A stretch of DNA of 64,000 bases, taken from the NCBI RefSeq assembly GCF_051124815.1, contig NZ_CP118485.1, positions 2,108,001-2,172,000 on the forward strand, given 5' to 3'. Position numbers and translations under genes: made by a program. The stretch's first letter is position 1. Every line of letters begins with the position of its first letter. The DNA is from Azospirillum sp051124815. Its GTDB lineage: Bacteria > Pseudomonadota > Alphaproteobacteria > Azospirillales > Azospirillaceae. Positions 25,426-35,766 of this stretch are shown here, one piece after another. Below the pieces are notes generated by a model. It was not told where the DNA came from. It ran no database searches and saw only the letters and a list, made by a program, of their open reading frames with translations.

Positions 25426-26655
25426 TCACAGCCCCATCCAGCCGCCGGCCCACAGCCAGACCGCCGCCAGCGCCATCGACAGCAGCGCCATCGGCACGCC
25501 GCAGCGGGCATGCTCGACGAAACCCAGCCGGACACCGGCCGCCGCCGCCCGCTCCGCCACGATGATGTTGGCGAGGCTGCCCGGCAGCAGCAGGTTGCCG
25601 GCCAGGGTCGACAGCAGGGCCAGACCATAGAGCGCCCCTTCCGGCGGCGACGGCCAGGCGGCCAGCAGCAGGATCACCGCCGGGACATTGCCGATGCTGT
25701 TGCTGCCCACCAGCGACAGCGGCAGAATCACCGCCAACCGGTCGGGCAGCCATCCCGCCGCCTGCAGGTCGCCGACCAGCGTCGCCGGGATGCCGGTCAG
25801 ACCCAGCGCGTGGTTGATGGCGAAGAGCGCCGCGAACAGCACCAGCAGATGCCAGTCGACCATCCCCAACATATCGCGGCTGGCCATGCGCCGGCTGATC
25901 ATCATGACGCCGGCGACCAGCAGCACCGCATGTTCCTGCGGGATATCGCGGGTGAACAGCACCAGCAGCACCAGCGTCGCCGCCACCGCCTTGCCCAGCT
26001 GCCAGCGGTCGAGCGCCACCGGTGCCACCTGTTCGCCGCCCTCCTGCGGCATTCCGAAGCGCCCGCGCCAGACGACCCAGACGGTGCCGTAGACGATGGC
26101 CATCGCCGCCAGGGCCGGGCCGCCGCAGACCGCCAGGAAACGCCAGAAATCGAGATGCCCGATCTGCCCGATCAGGATGTTCTGCGGGTTGCCGATCAGC
26201 GTGGCCGCCGATCCGGCATTGGCCGCGCCCGCGAGCGCGATCAGGTAGGGCCGCGGGTCCAGTCTTCGGGCCTGCAGGCCCAGGCACAGCATCGGCGTCA
26301 TCGCGAAGACGACCACGTCGTTCGCCAGCACCGCCGACAGACCGCCGGCGACCAGCACGATCACCGCCAGCAATCGGGCGGGTGACCGCGCCGCCCGTGC
26401 GACCCGGAGCGCGCACCAGTCGTAGAATCCGCTGCCGGCATATTGCGCCGACAGGATCATCAGCCCCAGCAGGATGAAGATCGTCGGGAAATCTACCGCC
26501 GCCACCAGCTGCGTGGTGTCGAGCGCCCCGGTCGCCAGCAGCAGGATCGCCGCGACCAGTGCGATGCCGGTGCGGTCGATGCTGAGGCCGGGAAAGCGCC
26601 CCAGCGCCATGCCCAGATAGGTGGCGGTGAACAGAATCAGGATGGTGGCGGTCAT
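25426..26655 (-). CDS. SLC13/ArsB-type anion permease
   Basis: From the ATG at 26655 the product has 409 residues and 10-11 hydrophobic segments. It carries the ion-transporter-superfamily repeats: SAVLANDVVVFAMTP and SLVGSNSIGNVPAV, plus the GNPQNILIG loop. These proteins (SLC13, CitMHS, ArsB, NhaD relatives) exchange anions or di/tricarboxylates with Na or H; the substrate is not evident. It starts 22 bases after the MBL-hydrolase stop, so the two are probably co-transcribed. A 40-residue upstream extension of the frame is soluble and Arg/Pro-rich and is not part of the gene. Confidence 0.85.
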   Translation of the reverse strand: MTATILILFTATYLGMALGRFPGLSIDRTGIALVAAILLLATGALDTTQLVAAVDFPTIFILLGLMILSAQYAGSGFYDWCALRVARAARSPARLLAVIVLVAGGLSAVLANDVVVFAMTPMLCLGLQARRLDPRPYLIALAGAANAGSAATLIGNPQNILIGQIGHLDFWRFLAVCGGPALAAMAIVYGTVWVVWRGRFGMPQEGGEQVAPVALDRWQLGKAVAATLVLLVLFTRDIPQEHAVLLVAGVMMISRRMASRDMLGMVDWHLLVLFAALFAINHALGLTGIPATLVGDLQAAGWLPDRLAVILPLSLVGSNSIGNVPAVILLLAAWPSPPEGALYGLALLSTLAGNLLLPGSLANIIVAERAAAAGVRLGFVEHARCGVPMALLSMALAAVWLWAGGWMGL

Positions 26656-26677
26656 AATGCCCGATGCGCAGGGAAGA

Positions 26678-27502
26678 TCAGTCGAGGGAGATGGTGGTTC
26701 CCTCGCGCGCGGCAAAGCAGTTCGGGAATTCCGCCTTGGCCGCCGCTTCGATCCGCTCCATGGCGGCGTCGTCATGGTCGGGATCGTGGTGGAACAGGCC
26801 CAGCGTCTTCACATGGGCGGCACGGGCGATCCGCACCGCCTCCATCCAGGTCGAATGACCCCAGCCGACCCGCTGCGCCCATTCCTCGTCGGTGTAGGTC
26901 GAGTCGTAGAGCAGCAGATCGACGCCGTCGACAAGGTTCAGGATGTTGCGGTCTGGATGGTCCGGCACATGCTCGGTATCGGTGACATAGGCCACCGACC
27001 GTCCCTGATACTCGATCCGGTAACCGGTGGCGCCGTCGGGGTGGTTCAGCGCCGCGGTGTGGATGCGCACCCCACCCTCCAGCTTGAAGCTGTGACCAGG
27101 GGGCACCTCAAGGAAGCTCAGGTTGCCGCCCATGGTGCGCAGCGGCACCGGGAACAGCGGCCGTTCCATCTGGCGCGCCATCACCGATTCGATGTCGGGA
27201 CTGCCTGTCAGATGGCCGGAGATCACCCGCAGGTCGAACCCCTTGGTGTAGGCCGGCGCAAAGAAGGGAAAGCCGCTGATATGGTCCAGATGGGTATGGC
27301 TCAGCAGCAGCGTCGCGCTGGTCACCCCCTCGGCCAGCAGCTTGCGGCCCAGCATCCGCAGTCCTGTGCCGGCATCGATGATGATCCGCTGCTTGCCCGC
27401 CTGCACTTCGACGCAGGACGTATTGCCGCCGAAACCCAGATGCGAGGCCATCGGGCAGGGGATCGTGCCGCGCACCCCCCAGAAGGTGACTGAAAACCCC
27501 AT
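26678..27502 (-). CDS. MBL-fold metallohydrolase, phosphodiesterase type
   Basis: The 274-residue protein starts MGFSVTFWGVRGTIP; the ATG is preceded by GGAGG. It has the metal motif H69-T-H71-L-D73-H74 and later acidic/His ligands in VTDTEHVP, LYDSTYTDEEW and FHHDPDHDD. The FWGVRGTIPCP opening and the FGGNTSCVEV segment are typical of an MBL subgroup related to class II cyclic phosphodiesterases and RNase Z. It should hydrolyse a phosphodiester in the cytoplasm; the substrate is unknown. The anion permease follows after 22 bases. Confidence 0.85.
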   Translation of the reverse strand: MGFSVTFWGVRGTIPCPMASHLGFGGNTSCVEVQAGKQRIIIDAGTGLRMLGRKLLAEGVTSATLLLSHTHLDHISGFPFFAPAYTKGFDLRVISGHLTGSPDIESVMARQMERPLFPVPLRTMGGNLSFLEVPPGHSFKLEGGVRIHTAALNHPDGATGYRIEYQGRSVAYVTDTEHVPDHPDRNILNLVDGVDLLLYDSTYTDEEWAQRVGWGHSTWMEAVRIARAAHVKTLGLFHHDPDHDDAAMERIEAAAKAEFPNCFAAREGTTISLD

Positions 27503-27614
27503 TCCCCCGCCTCCAGGCGCATCGATGCACCGTTCCAACCCCTTTGGACGGCGAGTTTAGCGCGATCCATCGGTATGTACACGACGGTGGACGTTCGGCA
27601 AGGAATGATCACCG

Positions 27615-27651
27615 AAAAACGGACGGGGCCGCTTCACAGGAAGCGACCCCG
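27615..27651 (-). terminator. Rho-independent terminator of purQL
   Basis: On the minus strand, 25 bases after the purL stop, a hairpin spans 27624-27651. It has 11 pairs, one mismatch and an ACAG loop read on the plus strand. A run of five T (27615-27619) follows. Confidence 0.75.
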
Positions 27652-27676
27652 CCAATTGCACCATTGCTCGGCCGGC

Positions 27677-29898
27677 TTACAGCTCGGCAGCCATATAGTC
27701 CGGCAGCCAGTTCTCGTTGGCATCGCGCAGGCGCTTCAGCGAGACGATGTCGCCGCCACGGCCCGACAGCGCGGTGCCGTGGGTCTCGCCCAGCACGCTG
27801 ACCGGCACGCCGGCCGCCTTGGCCTTTTCCTGCACCGCCGCGGCGACGTCCGGACGGACGGCCAGGACGTAGCGGCCCTGGTCCTCGCCGAACAGCACGC
27901 GCGGGGACGCACCGTCGAAGCCGGTCAGATAGGCGCCGATGCCGCCGGCCAGCGCCATCTCGGCGATGGTGACGATCAGGCCGCCGTCGGCCACGTCGTG
28001 GCTCGACACCACCAGACCGTCGCGGATCAGGCCGCGGACGAAGTCGCCGTTGCGGCGCTCCACCGCCAGATCGACCGGCGGGGGAGCCCCCTCCTCGCGG
28101 CCGAGGATCTCGCGCAGGAAGATCGACTGGCCGATGTGGCCCTTCGTGTCGCCCACGGCGAGAATGACGTCGCCCTCGTTCTTGAAGGCGATGCCGACGG
28201 CGATCATCGCATCCGGCATGATGCCGACGCCGCCGATGGCCGGGGTCGGCAGGATCGCTTCGCCGTTGGTCTCGTTGTAGAGCGAGACGTTGCCCGACAC
28301 GACCGGGAAGTCCAGCGCCTTGCAGGCCTCGCCGATGCCCTGAACGGCGCCGACGAACTGGCCCATGATCCGCGGCTTCTCTGGGTTGCCGAAGTTCATG
28401 TTGTCGGTGATGGCGAGCGGCAGGGCGCCCACCGCCGACAGGTTGCGCCACGCCTCGGCCACAGCCTGCTTGCCGCCCTCGACCGGGTCGGCGAGGCAGT
28501 AGCGCGGGGTGCAGTCGGTGGTGATGGCGACCGCCTTGGTCTGGCCCGGCACGCGGACGACCGCGGCGTCGGCCTGACCCGACATGAAGCGGGTGTCGCC
28601 GCCGACGAGGCTGTCATACTGCTCCCAGATCCAGCGCTTGGAGGCCAGATCGGGGCAGCCGAACAGCTTGGTCAGCGTGTCGCCCAGGTCGCCGGAATAG
28701 CCGGCCAGCGCGCTGTCGTCGACGTCCGAAGTCTTCGGCGTCGGCTCCCACGGGCGGTCGTATTCCGGGGCGGCGTTGGACACCGGGGCGATCGGCATGT
28801 CGCACCAGGTCTCGCCATACATCTTGATGACGAGGTTGCCGGTGTCGGTCAGGTGGCCGATGACGGCGAAGTCCAGCTCCCACTTGTCGAAGATGGCCTT
28901 CGCCACCTCCTCGCGGCCGGGCTTCAGGATGATCAGCATGCGCTCCTGGCTTTCGGAGAGCATGATCTCATAGGGCGTCATCGCCTCTTCGCGCATCGGC
29001 AGGGTGTCGAGCGTCAGCTCGATGCCCAGACCGCCCTTGCCGGCCATCTCGACCGAGGAGGAGGTCAGGCCGGCGGCGCCCATGTCCTGGATGGCGACGA
29101 TGGCATCGGTCTCCATCAGCTCCAGGCAGGCTTCGATCAGCAGCTTCTCGGTGAAGGGGTCGCCGACCTGCACGGTCGGGCGCTTCTCCTCCGAATCCTC
29201 GGTGAACTCGGCCGACGCCATCGTGGCGCCGTGGATGCCGTCGCGGCCGGTCTTGGAGCCGACATAGACGACCGGGTTGCCGATGCCGGCGGCGGCCGAA
29301 TAGAAGATCCTGTCGGTCTTGGCCACGCCCACGGTCATGGCGTTGACCAGGATGTTGCCGTTGAAGGCCGGGTGGAAGTTGGTCTCGCCGCCCACGGTCG
29401 GCACGCCGACGCAGTTGCCGTAATGGGCGATGCCGGCGACCACGCCCGACACCAGATGGCGGGTCTTGGAATGCTCGGGCGAGCCGAAGCGCAGCGCGTT
29501 CATGTTGGCGATGGGTCGGGCGCCCATGGTGAACACGTCGCGCAGGATGCCGCCGACGCCCGTCGCCGCGCCCTGGAAGGGCTCGATGTAGGACGGGTGG
29601 TTGTGGCTCTCCATCTTGAAGATGACGGCGTCGCCGTCGCCGATGTCGACCACGCCGGCATTCTCGCCGGGGCCGCAGATCACCTGCGGGCCGGTGGTCG
29701 GCAGCGTCTTCAGCCAGACCTTCGACGACTTGTAGGAGCAATGCTCCGACCACATGACCGAGATGATGCCCAGTTCGGTGAAGGTCGGGGTGCGGCCCAG
29801 GATGTCCAGGGCGTTCCGGTATTCCTCGGCGGACAGGCCGAACTCCTTGGCGAGTTCGGCGGTGACCGGACGCTCCTGCGCCTTGGTAGCTTCAGCGC

Positions 29899-29902
<4 letters not shown>
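27677..29902 (-). CDS. purL: Phosphoribosylformylglycinamidine synthase subunit II
   Basis: The 741-residue protein matches the small PurL, the synthase subunit of the PurSQL complex in step four of purine synthesis (FGAR to FGAM with ATP and ammonia from PurQ). It shows SVMWSEHCSYKSSK, FKMESHNHPSYIEPFQGAATGVGGI-type metal/ATP motif, GAPRPIANM-like GARPIANMNALRFG, and ADVGAAG-like QDMGAAGLTSSSVEMA. The start is a GTG overlapping the purQ stop (GTGA), so PurL is translationally coupled to PurQ. A terminator follows. Confidence 0.97.
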
Positions 29903-30588
<686 letters not shown>

Positions 30589-30700
30589 GGGGCGGTCAAA
30601 ATCCGGCGTCGTGAGGGGGAGGAGTTCGCGCCGGACACTAAAGCCGCCGCCCCGGCAAAGCAAGAGTTGGCCAAGGGACGGCGGACTTGTGCGCGGCGCA

Positions 30701-31927
30701 TTACAGGGTCGGCGCGTCCTCTTCCGGGTACGCGGTGATGTGGTGCAACGACAGGTCGGCGCCCTTGTACTCCTGTTCGGGGTCCAGGCGGATGCCGACG
30801 GTGACGCGCAGCAGGCCATAGACCGCCAGACCGGCGGCGAATCCGAAACCGGCGCCACCCAGCGTACCGACGATCTGGCTGAGGATCGACACGCCGCCCA
30901 GCCCGCCCAGCGCTTCCTGACCGAAGACGCCGGCCAGCAGGCCGCCGGTCAGTCCGCACAGGCCGTGCAGCGGCCAGACGCCCAGCACGTCGTCGATCTT
31001 CCAGTCGATCTGGCACTTGTTGAAGGCCCAGACGAACAGCAGGCCGGCGATGCCGCCGGTGAGCAGCGCGCCCAGCGGATGCATCACGTCGGACCCGGCG
31101 CAGACCGCCACCAGACCGGCCAGCGCGCCGTTGTGGACGAAGCCGGGGTCGGTGCGGCTGATGACCAGCGAAGTGACGATGCCGCCGACCATCGCCATCA
31201 GCGAATTCAGCGCCACCAGACCGGTCACGCCGTCCAGAACCTGCGCGCTCATCACGTTGAAGCCGAACCAGCCCACGCACAGCACCCAGGCGCCCAGCGC
31301 CAGGAAGGGAATGTTCGACGGCGGAATGGCGATCAGCGAGCCGTTGGCGCGATAGCGGCCGCGGCGGTTGCCGAGGTTCAGCACGGCGCCCAACGCCACC
31401 CAGCCGCCGAAGGCATGCACCACAACCGATCCGGCGAAGTCGTGGAAGGGCTGGCCGAAGGTCGCCGCCATCCAGCTCTGCAGGCCGAAGCGGGTGCCCC
31501 ACACCGTGCCTTCCAGCAGCGGATAGAACAGCGCGATCAGCGCCAGGGTGGCGCCGGCCTGCGGCCAGAACTTGGCGCGCTCGGCGATGCCGCCCGACAC
31601 GATGGCCGGCACCGCGGCGGCGAAGGTCGCCAGGAAGAAGAACTTCACGAGGTCGTAGCCATAGGCCGCGAAGCCGCCGGCACCCTTGCCGACCAGCGTA
31701 TGGGCATCGGCGAAGAAATCGACGCCGTAGGCGACCGCATAGCCGACGAAGAAATAGGCGATGGTCGACATGGCGAAGTCCGACAGGATCTTCACCAGCG
31801 CGTTGACCTGATTCTTGCGCCGGACCGTCCCGACCTCCAGCAGGGCGAAGCCGCAATGCATCGCCAGCACCATCACCGCGCCCATCAGCACGAAAAGGAC
31901 GTCGCCACCCGTCTTTGCCGCATCCAT
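30701..31927 (-). CDS. amtB: Ammonium transporter
   Basis: The 408-residue protein has 11 membrane spans and Amt signatures: MGAVMVLAMHCGFALLEVG, FFVGYAVAYG, DFAGSVVVHAFGGWVALGA (with the first pore His), and GSDVMHPLGALLTGGIAG plus WPLHGLCGLTGG with the second. It conducts ammonium or ammonia across the inner membrane. The ATG at 31927 is used because AAGG lies 9-10 bases ahead; a GTG two codons upstream is too close to that site. No glnK lies directly upstream, unlike the usual glnK-amtB pair, so this is probably a second Amt. No clear sigma-54 promoter was found close to the start. Confidence 0.94.
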   Translation of the reverse strand: MDAAKTGGDVLFVLMGAVMVLAMHCGFALLEVGTVRRKNQVNALVKILSDFAMSTIAYFFVGYAVAYGVDFFADAHTLVGKGAGGFAAYGYDLVKFFFLATFAAAVPAIVSGGIAERAKFWPQAGATLALIALFYPLLEGTVWGTRFGLQSWMAATFGQPFHDFAGSVVVHAFGGWVALGAVLNLGNRRGRYRANGSLIAIPPSNIPFLALGAWVLCVGWFGFNVMSAQVLDGVTGLVALNSLMAMVGGIVTSLVISRTDPGFVHNGALAGLVAVCAGSDVMHPLGALLTGGIAGLLFVWAFNKCQIDWKIDDVLGVWPLHGLCGLTGGLLAGVFGQEALGGLGGVSILSQIVGTLGGAGFGFAAGLAVYGLLRVTVGIRLDPEQEYKGADLSLHHITAYPEEDAPTL

Positions 31928-32042
31928 TTGCACAAACCTTCAGCATTTCGCCCAAAAAAGCGGCAGATTGCTAACAGATCAGGCATTTATGCGCAAGGGC
32001 CTAGCTGACGTTTGGACAGGCAGAGTGGCGGAAATGCAGCAC

Positions 32043-32076
32043 AAAAAGCGGGCGAACCCGCTTTGGGTTGCCCGCT
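32043..32076 (-). terminator. Rho-independent terminator of pmbA
   Basis: On the minus strand, about 64 bases past the pmbA stop, a 12-pair hairpin with one bulged base (AGCGGGC/GCCCGCT outer, AACCC/GGGTT inner) is followed directly by five T (32043-32047). Confidence 0.8.
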
Positions 32077-32139
32077 GTCTGCGCAAGAACGATGCCAAAT
32101 GATGAAGAGGTGGGCGGAGACGCCTCGGCCCTAAGCGAT

Positions 32140-33510
32140 TCACATCCCGGCGATGGTCATGCCGTCGATGCGCACGGTCGGCGCATCCATGCCGAAGCGC
32201 AGTTCCAGGTCGTCGGCGGCTTCCATGTTCAGGAACATGTCCTTGAGGTTGCCGGCAATGGTGATCTCGTTGACCGGATAGGTGATCTGGCCGTTCTCGA
32301 TCCAGAAGCCGCCGGCGCCGCGGCTGTAATCGCCGGTGACGCCGTTGACGCCCATGCCCATCAGGTCGGTGACGTAGAAGCCATCCTTGATCTCCGCCAG
32401 CATGTCGGCGCGGCTGCGCTTACCGGCAGCCATATAGACGTTGGCCGGGGCCGGGCCGGGCGGGCCGGAGGTGCCGCGGGCGGCATGGCCGGTGGTCTGC
32501 AGGCCGAGCTGCCGGGCGGAGCGCAGGTCGAGCAGCCACGTCGTCAGCACGCCGTCCTCGATGATCGTTCGGCGCGACACTTCGACGCCCTCCGCATCGA
32601 AGGGACGGGAGCGCAGGCCGCGCTTCACATGCGGGTCGTCGACGATGGTGATGGAAGGCGCGAAGATCCGCTGCCCCATCTTGTCCTTCAGGAAGCTGGT
32701 TCCGCGGGCGATGCTGGGGCCGCTGATGGCGCCGGTCAGATGGCCGAGCAGGCCGCGCGACACCCGCGGGTCGAAGAACACCGGCACTTTGCAGCTCTTC
32801 ACCCGGCGCGGGTTCAGGCGGCGGACGGCACGCTCGCCGGCCTCCCGCCCGATGTCTGCGGGATCGCGCAGGTCGGCGCCATAGACCTTGCTGTCGTAAT
32901 CATAGTCGCGCTCCATCCCCGTGCCGGTCCCGGCCAGGACGGAGGCCGACAGCGACTGGCGCGACACACCATAGCTGCCGGCAAAGCCGTTGGAGGCGGC
33001 GATCGCGATGGTCGAACGGCTCCAGCCGGCGTCGCCCCCTTCGGAGTTGGTGACGCCCTGGACCGCCAGCGCCGCCTCTTCGGCGATGCGGGCGCGCTCG
33101 ATCAGCGTTTCCGCCGACGGTTCCTCGCTGTCGCAGATGTCGAGGTCGGGCCAGCTGCGGGCCAGCTGCTCCGGATCGGCGATGCCGGCGAAGCCGTCCT
33201 CCGGCACCACGCGGGCCATCGCGATGGCGCGTTCGACCAGTTCCTCCAGCGCCTTGCCGCTGCGGTCGGTGGAGGAGACGATGGCCTGCCGCTTGCCGAC
33301 GAACACCCGCAGGCCGAGATCGCCGGATTCGGAGCGCTCCAGCTTCTCGGTCTGGCCCAGCCGATGGGAAAGGGAGACGGACGCGCTGTCGAACAGCACG
33401 GCATCGGCGGCATCCGCACCGGCGGCGCGCGCCTTGGCGATCAGGTCGTCCAGCAGATTCAGGACCCCGGACGAATCCGTCTTGTGCTGGTCGTTCGGCG
33501 AAACGGTCAT
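32140..33510 (-). CDS. pmbA: PmbA/TldE-type metalloprotease subunit
   Basis: The 456-residue protein matches the TldD/PmbA family. It shows RLGQTEKLERSESGDLGLRVFVGKRQA near the N-terminus, KVPVFFDPRVSRGLLGHLTGAISGPSIARGTSFL in the middle, and a C-terminal GVNGVTGDYSRGAGGFWIENG. TldD and TldE (PmbA) form a heterodimeric zinc protease that matures microcin B17 and degrades unfolded peptides. TldD carries the HExxxH motif; PmbA does not, as here. tldD is not in this window. The ATG at 33510 follows a GGAGAG site. Because TldD/E trims leader peptides of some RiPPs, it could in principle act on the repeat precursors at 13780-15921; that is speculation. Confidence 0.93.
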   Translation of the reverse strand: MTVSPNDQHKTDSSGVLNLLDDLIAKARAAGADAADAVLFDSASVSLSHRLGQTEKLERSESGDLGLRVFVGKRQAIVSSTDRSGKALEELVERAIAMARVVPEDGFAGIADPEQLARSWPDLDICDSEEPSAETLIERARIAEEAALAVQGVTNSEGGDAGWSRSTIAIAASNGFAGSYGVSRQSLSASVLAGTGTGMERDYDYDSKVYGADLRDPADIGREAGERAVRRLNPRRVKSCKVPVFFDPRVSRGLLGHLTGAISGPSIARGTSFLKDKMGQRIFAPSITIVDDPHVKRGLRSRPFDAEGVEVSRRTIIEDGVLTTWLLDLRSARQLGLQTTGHAARGTSGPPGPAPANVYMAAGKRSRADMLAEIKDGFYVTDLMGMGVNGVTGDYSRGAGGFWIENGQITYPVNEITIAGNLKDMFLNMEAADDLELRFGMDAPTVRIDGMTIAGM

Positions 33511-33553
33511 CAGGCTCTCCGGTTGGTCTCCGTCCTGTCTACCAAATGGGACG

Positions 33554-33604
33554 GCGACGCGGAACGGGGAAGAGGCAAATTGCCCCCTCCCCGTTCCGCG
33601 TCGC
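33554..33604 (-). terminator. Strong stem-loop between doxX and pmbA
   Basis: A perfect 17-bp stem has arms at 33554-33570 and 33588-33604 and a 17-base loop that itself contains a small inverted repeat (GGCAAATTGCC). It starts 27 bases past the doxX stop and probably ends that transcript, though no T-run follows. Confidence 0.65.
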
Positions 33605-33630
33605 AACCGAATGCAGTTTTCTATTGCGGT

Positions 33631-34062
33631 TCAGGCCAGTTCGCGACGGGCGGCCGGGGTGCCCAGCGCCGGAACCTTCAAGGCGAAGGCCCCCTCACCC
33701 AACAGCGACTGCACCACCAGCAGGACCGTCCAGAATGCCGGGAATTCCCAACCACCGCCCTGGGCGTTGAAGACCCAGCCGTTGCCGACATGCTGCAGCG
33801 TGGCGCCGATCATGATCGGCAGCAGGGCCAGCGCGATCCAGCGGGTGTAGACACCGGCGATCAGCAGCAGCCCGCCGCCGATCTCGCCCAGGATCACCAG
33901 ATAGGCGAAAACGCCGGGATAGCCGATGCTCTCGAAGTAACCGACGGTGCCGGGAATGGTAAAGGTCAGCACCTTCAGCACCAGGCCGTGGGCCAGGAAC
34001 AGCAGGCCGAGGCCGACGCGCAGCAGGAAGGCGGCATAAGGGGCGGTGCGATTGTCGATCAT
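33631..34062 (-). CDS. DoxX-family membrane protein
   Basis: The 143-residue protein has four hydrophobic helices and the DoxX pattern: LLRVGLGLLFLAHGLVLKVL, ESIGYPGVFAYLVILGEIGGGLLLIAG, then a helix with TRWIALALLPIMIGA. DoxX proteins are small inner-membrane proteins linked to redox stress and quinone-associated functions, with no settled reaction. It is a single-gene unit between two strong palindromes (33554 and 34215). Confidence 0.88.
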   Translation of the reverse strand: MIDNRTAPYAAFLLRVGLGLLFLAHGLVLKVLTFTIPGTVGYFESIGYPGVFAYLVILGEIGGGLLLIAGVYTRWIALALLPIMIGATLQHVGNGWVFNAQGGGWEFPAFWTVLLVVQSLLGEGAFALKVPALGTPAARRELA

Positions 34063-34214
34063 GGTCAGGGTCTCCTCGATCAGGGTGGCCGCCCCAAAGC
34101 TCTGGGTGGGCCGCGTTTCGTCTGAAGAGGAGATTAGCCTGATCGTTCTGCGCGATAATCAGCGGAGTCGGCGAAGATTTGTTGCGGATGAAGGGACAAT
34201 GGGAAGGAAGGATG

Positions 34215-34346
34215 CCCTCTCCCGCCCCGGGAGAGGGAGGGTGAGGGGGAGTCCAAGAATTCCGAACCGCATGGTTCCTTGGACCACCCCTCACCCTTCC
34301 CACCGCTTCGCGGCGGGCCCCTTCCCTCTCCCGGGGCGGGAGAGGG
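34215..34346. repeat. Nested palindromic intergenic element, copy 1
   Basis: The outer arms (34215-34237 and 34324-34346, 23 bp each) are exact reverse complements and are themselves imperfect palindromes. Inside lie further paired segments: GTGAGGGG with CCCCTCAC, TCCAAG with CTTGGA, and a central GAACCGCATGGTTC. A closely related copy lies at 53744-53888. It sits between doxX and cysS on the same strand and resembles a REP/BIME-type mobile element. Confidence 0.8.
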
Positions 34347-34358
34347 TATGCCCGCATC

Positions 34359-35738
34359 TCACCCGCGCTTCCAGGTCGTGCCCTGCGGGCCGTCTTCCAG
34401 GACGATGCCCTTGTCGGCCAGCTCTTTGCGGATGCGGTCGGCCTCGGTAAAGTTCTTCGCGGCGCGGGCGGCCTTGCGGTCGGCGATCAGCTGCTCGACA
34501 TCGGCGTCGCTAAGCCCTTCGGCACCGCCGCCGGCCGGCGCCCAGCGGAACCAAGCCTCCGGTTCCTGCTGCAGCAAGCCGAGCTGCTGCCCCGCCGCCA
34601 GCAGCGCGCCCTTGGCCGCCGCCTTCTCGGCATCGCTCTTCGCCTTGTTCACCGCCGTCGCCAGCTCATGCAGATGCGCGATGGCGAGCGGGCTGTTCAA
34701 GTCGTCCTCCAGCGCCGCCAGCACGTCGAAGGGCAGCTCTGCCGCGATCGGTGCAGGTTCGCCGCGCAGGGCCTGATACCAGCGGTCGAGCGCGCCCTTG
34801 GCCTGCCGGATGCCCTCGCGGGTGAAGTCCAGCGGCTGGCGATAATGCGCGCTCAGCAGCGTCAAACGGATCGCCTCGCCAGGGAACTCGTCCAGCAGGT
34901 CGTGCACGGTGAAGAAGTTGCCGAGCGACTTCGACATCTTCTCGCCTTCGACCGTCACGAAGCCGTTGTGGACCCAGTTGCGGGCCAGCCGGTCGGTGCC
35001 GTTGGCGCAGCAGCTCTGCGCGATTTCGTTCTCATGGTGGGGAAAGATCAGGTCCAGCCCGCCGCCATGGATGTCGAAGACGGGACCAAGATGCTCCTTG
35101 GCCATGGCGGAGCATTCGATGTGCCATCCCGGACGCCCGCGGCCCCACGGGCTGTCCCAGCCGGGCTGGTCGGGCGTGCTGGGCTTCCACAGCACGAAGT
35201 CGGAGGCGTCGCGCTTGTAGGGAGCCACCTCCACCCGCGCACCGGCGATCATGTCATCCAGCGAGCGGCGCGACAGCTGGCCATAGCTGGGCATCGACGG
35301 CACGGAGAACAGCACGTGCCCTTCCGCCGCATAGGCGTTGCCGCGTTCGATCAGCGTGGCGATCAGCGCGATCATCTGGCCGATATGCTGGGTCGCCCGC
35401 GGCTCGATGGTCGGGCGCAGGGCGTTCAGCGCGTCCATGTCGGCATGGAACAGGTCGGTGGTGCGCGCGGTCAGCGCATCGATCGGCTCGCCGCTGTCGC
35501 GGGCGCGGTCGATGATCTTGTCGTCCACATCGGTGATGTTGCGGACATAGGTCACTGCCGGATAGAGCCGCGACAGCAGCCGGAACAGCAGGTCGAACAC
35601 CACCACCGGCCGGGCGTTGCCGATGTGGGCGGTGTCGTAGACGGTCGGACCACAGACATACATGCCGACATGGTCCGGGCGAAGCGGCTCGAAGCGCTCC
35701 TTACGGCGGGTCAGCGTGTTGTAGAGGTCCAACGGCAC
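34359..35738 (-). CDS. cysS: Cysteinyl-tRNA synthetase
   Basis: The 459-residue class I synthetase charges tRNA-Cys. Seen are C29 in VGMYVCGPTVYD, the HIGN motif at 39-42, GRPGWHIECSAMA with the zinc Cys/His ligands, and KMSKSLGNF. The start is GTG with a GGAG site 8 bases ahead; the following residues PLDLYNTLTRRKE are the normal N-terminus. It lies 28 bases after gltX, so two synthetases share a transcript. A nested palindrome follows the gene. Confidence 0.97.
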   Translation of the reverse strand: MPLDLYNTLTRRKERFEPLRPDHVGMYVCGPTVYDTAHIGNARPVVVFDLLFRLLSRLYPAVTYVRNITDVDDKIIDRARDSGEPIDALTARTTDLFHADMDALNALRPTIEPRATQHIGQMIALIATLIERGNAYAAEGHVLFSVPSMPSYGQLSRRSLDDMIAGARVEVAPYKRDASDFVLWKPSTPDQPGWDSPWGRGRPGWHIECSAMAKEHLGPVFDIHGGGLDLIFPHHENEIAQSCCANGTDRLARNWVHNGFVTVEGEKMSKSLGNFFTVHDLLDEFPGEAIRLTLLSAHYRQPLDFTREGIRQAKGALDRWYQALRGEPAPIAAELPFDVLAALEDDLNSPLAIAHLHELATAVNKAKSDAEKAAAKGALLAAGQQLGLLQQEPEAWFRWAPAGGGAEGLSDADVEQLIADRKAARAAKNFTEADRIRKELADKGIVLEDGPQGTTWKRG

Positions 35739-35766
35739 GGTCCGAACTCCTGAATGAAGAGAGGTT

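Noticed and set aside
32083..32097. Sigma-54-like TGGCA...TTGC motif upstream of amtB
   Set aside because: It lies ahead of the pmbA terminator hairpin (32043-32076), which would end a transcript before amtB; spacing to amtB is also long (about 145 bases).
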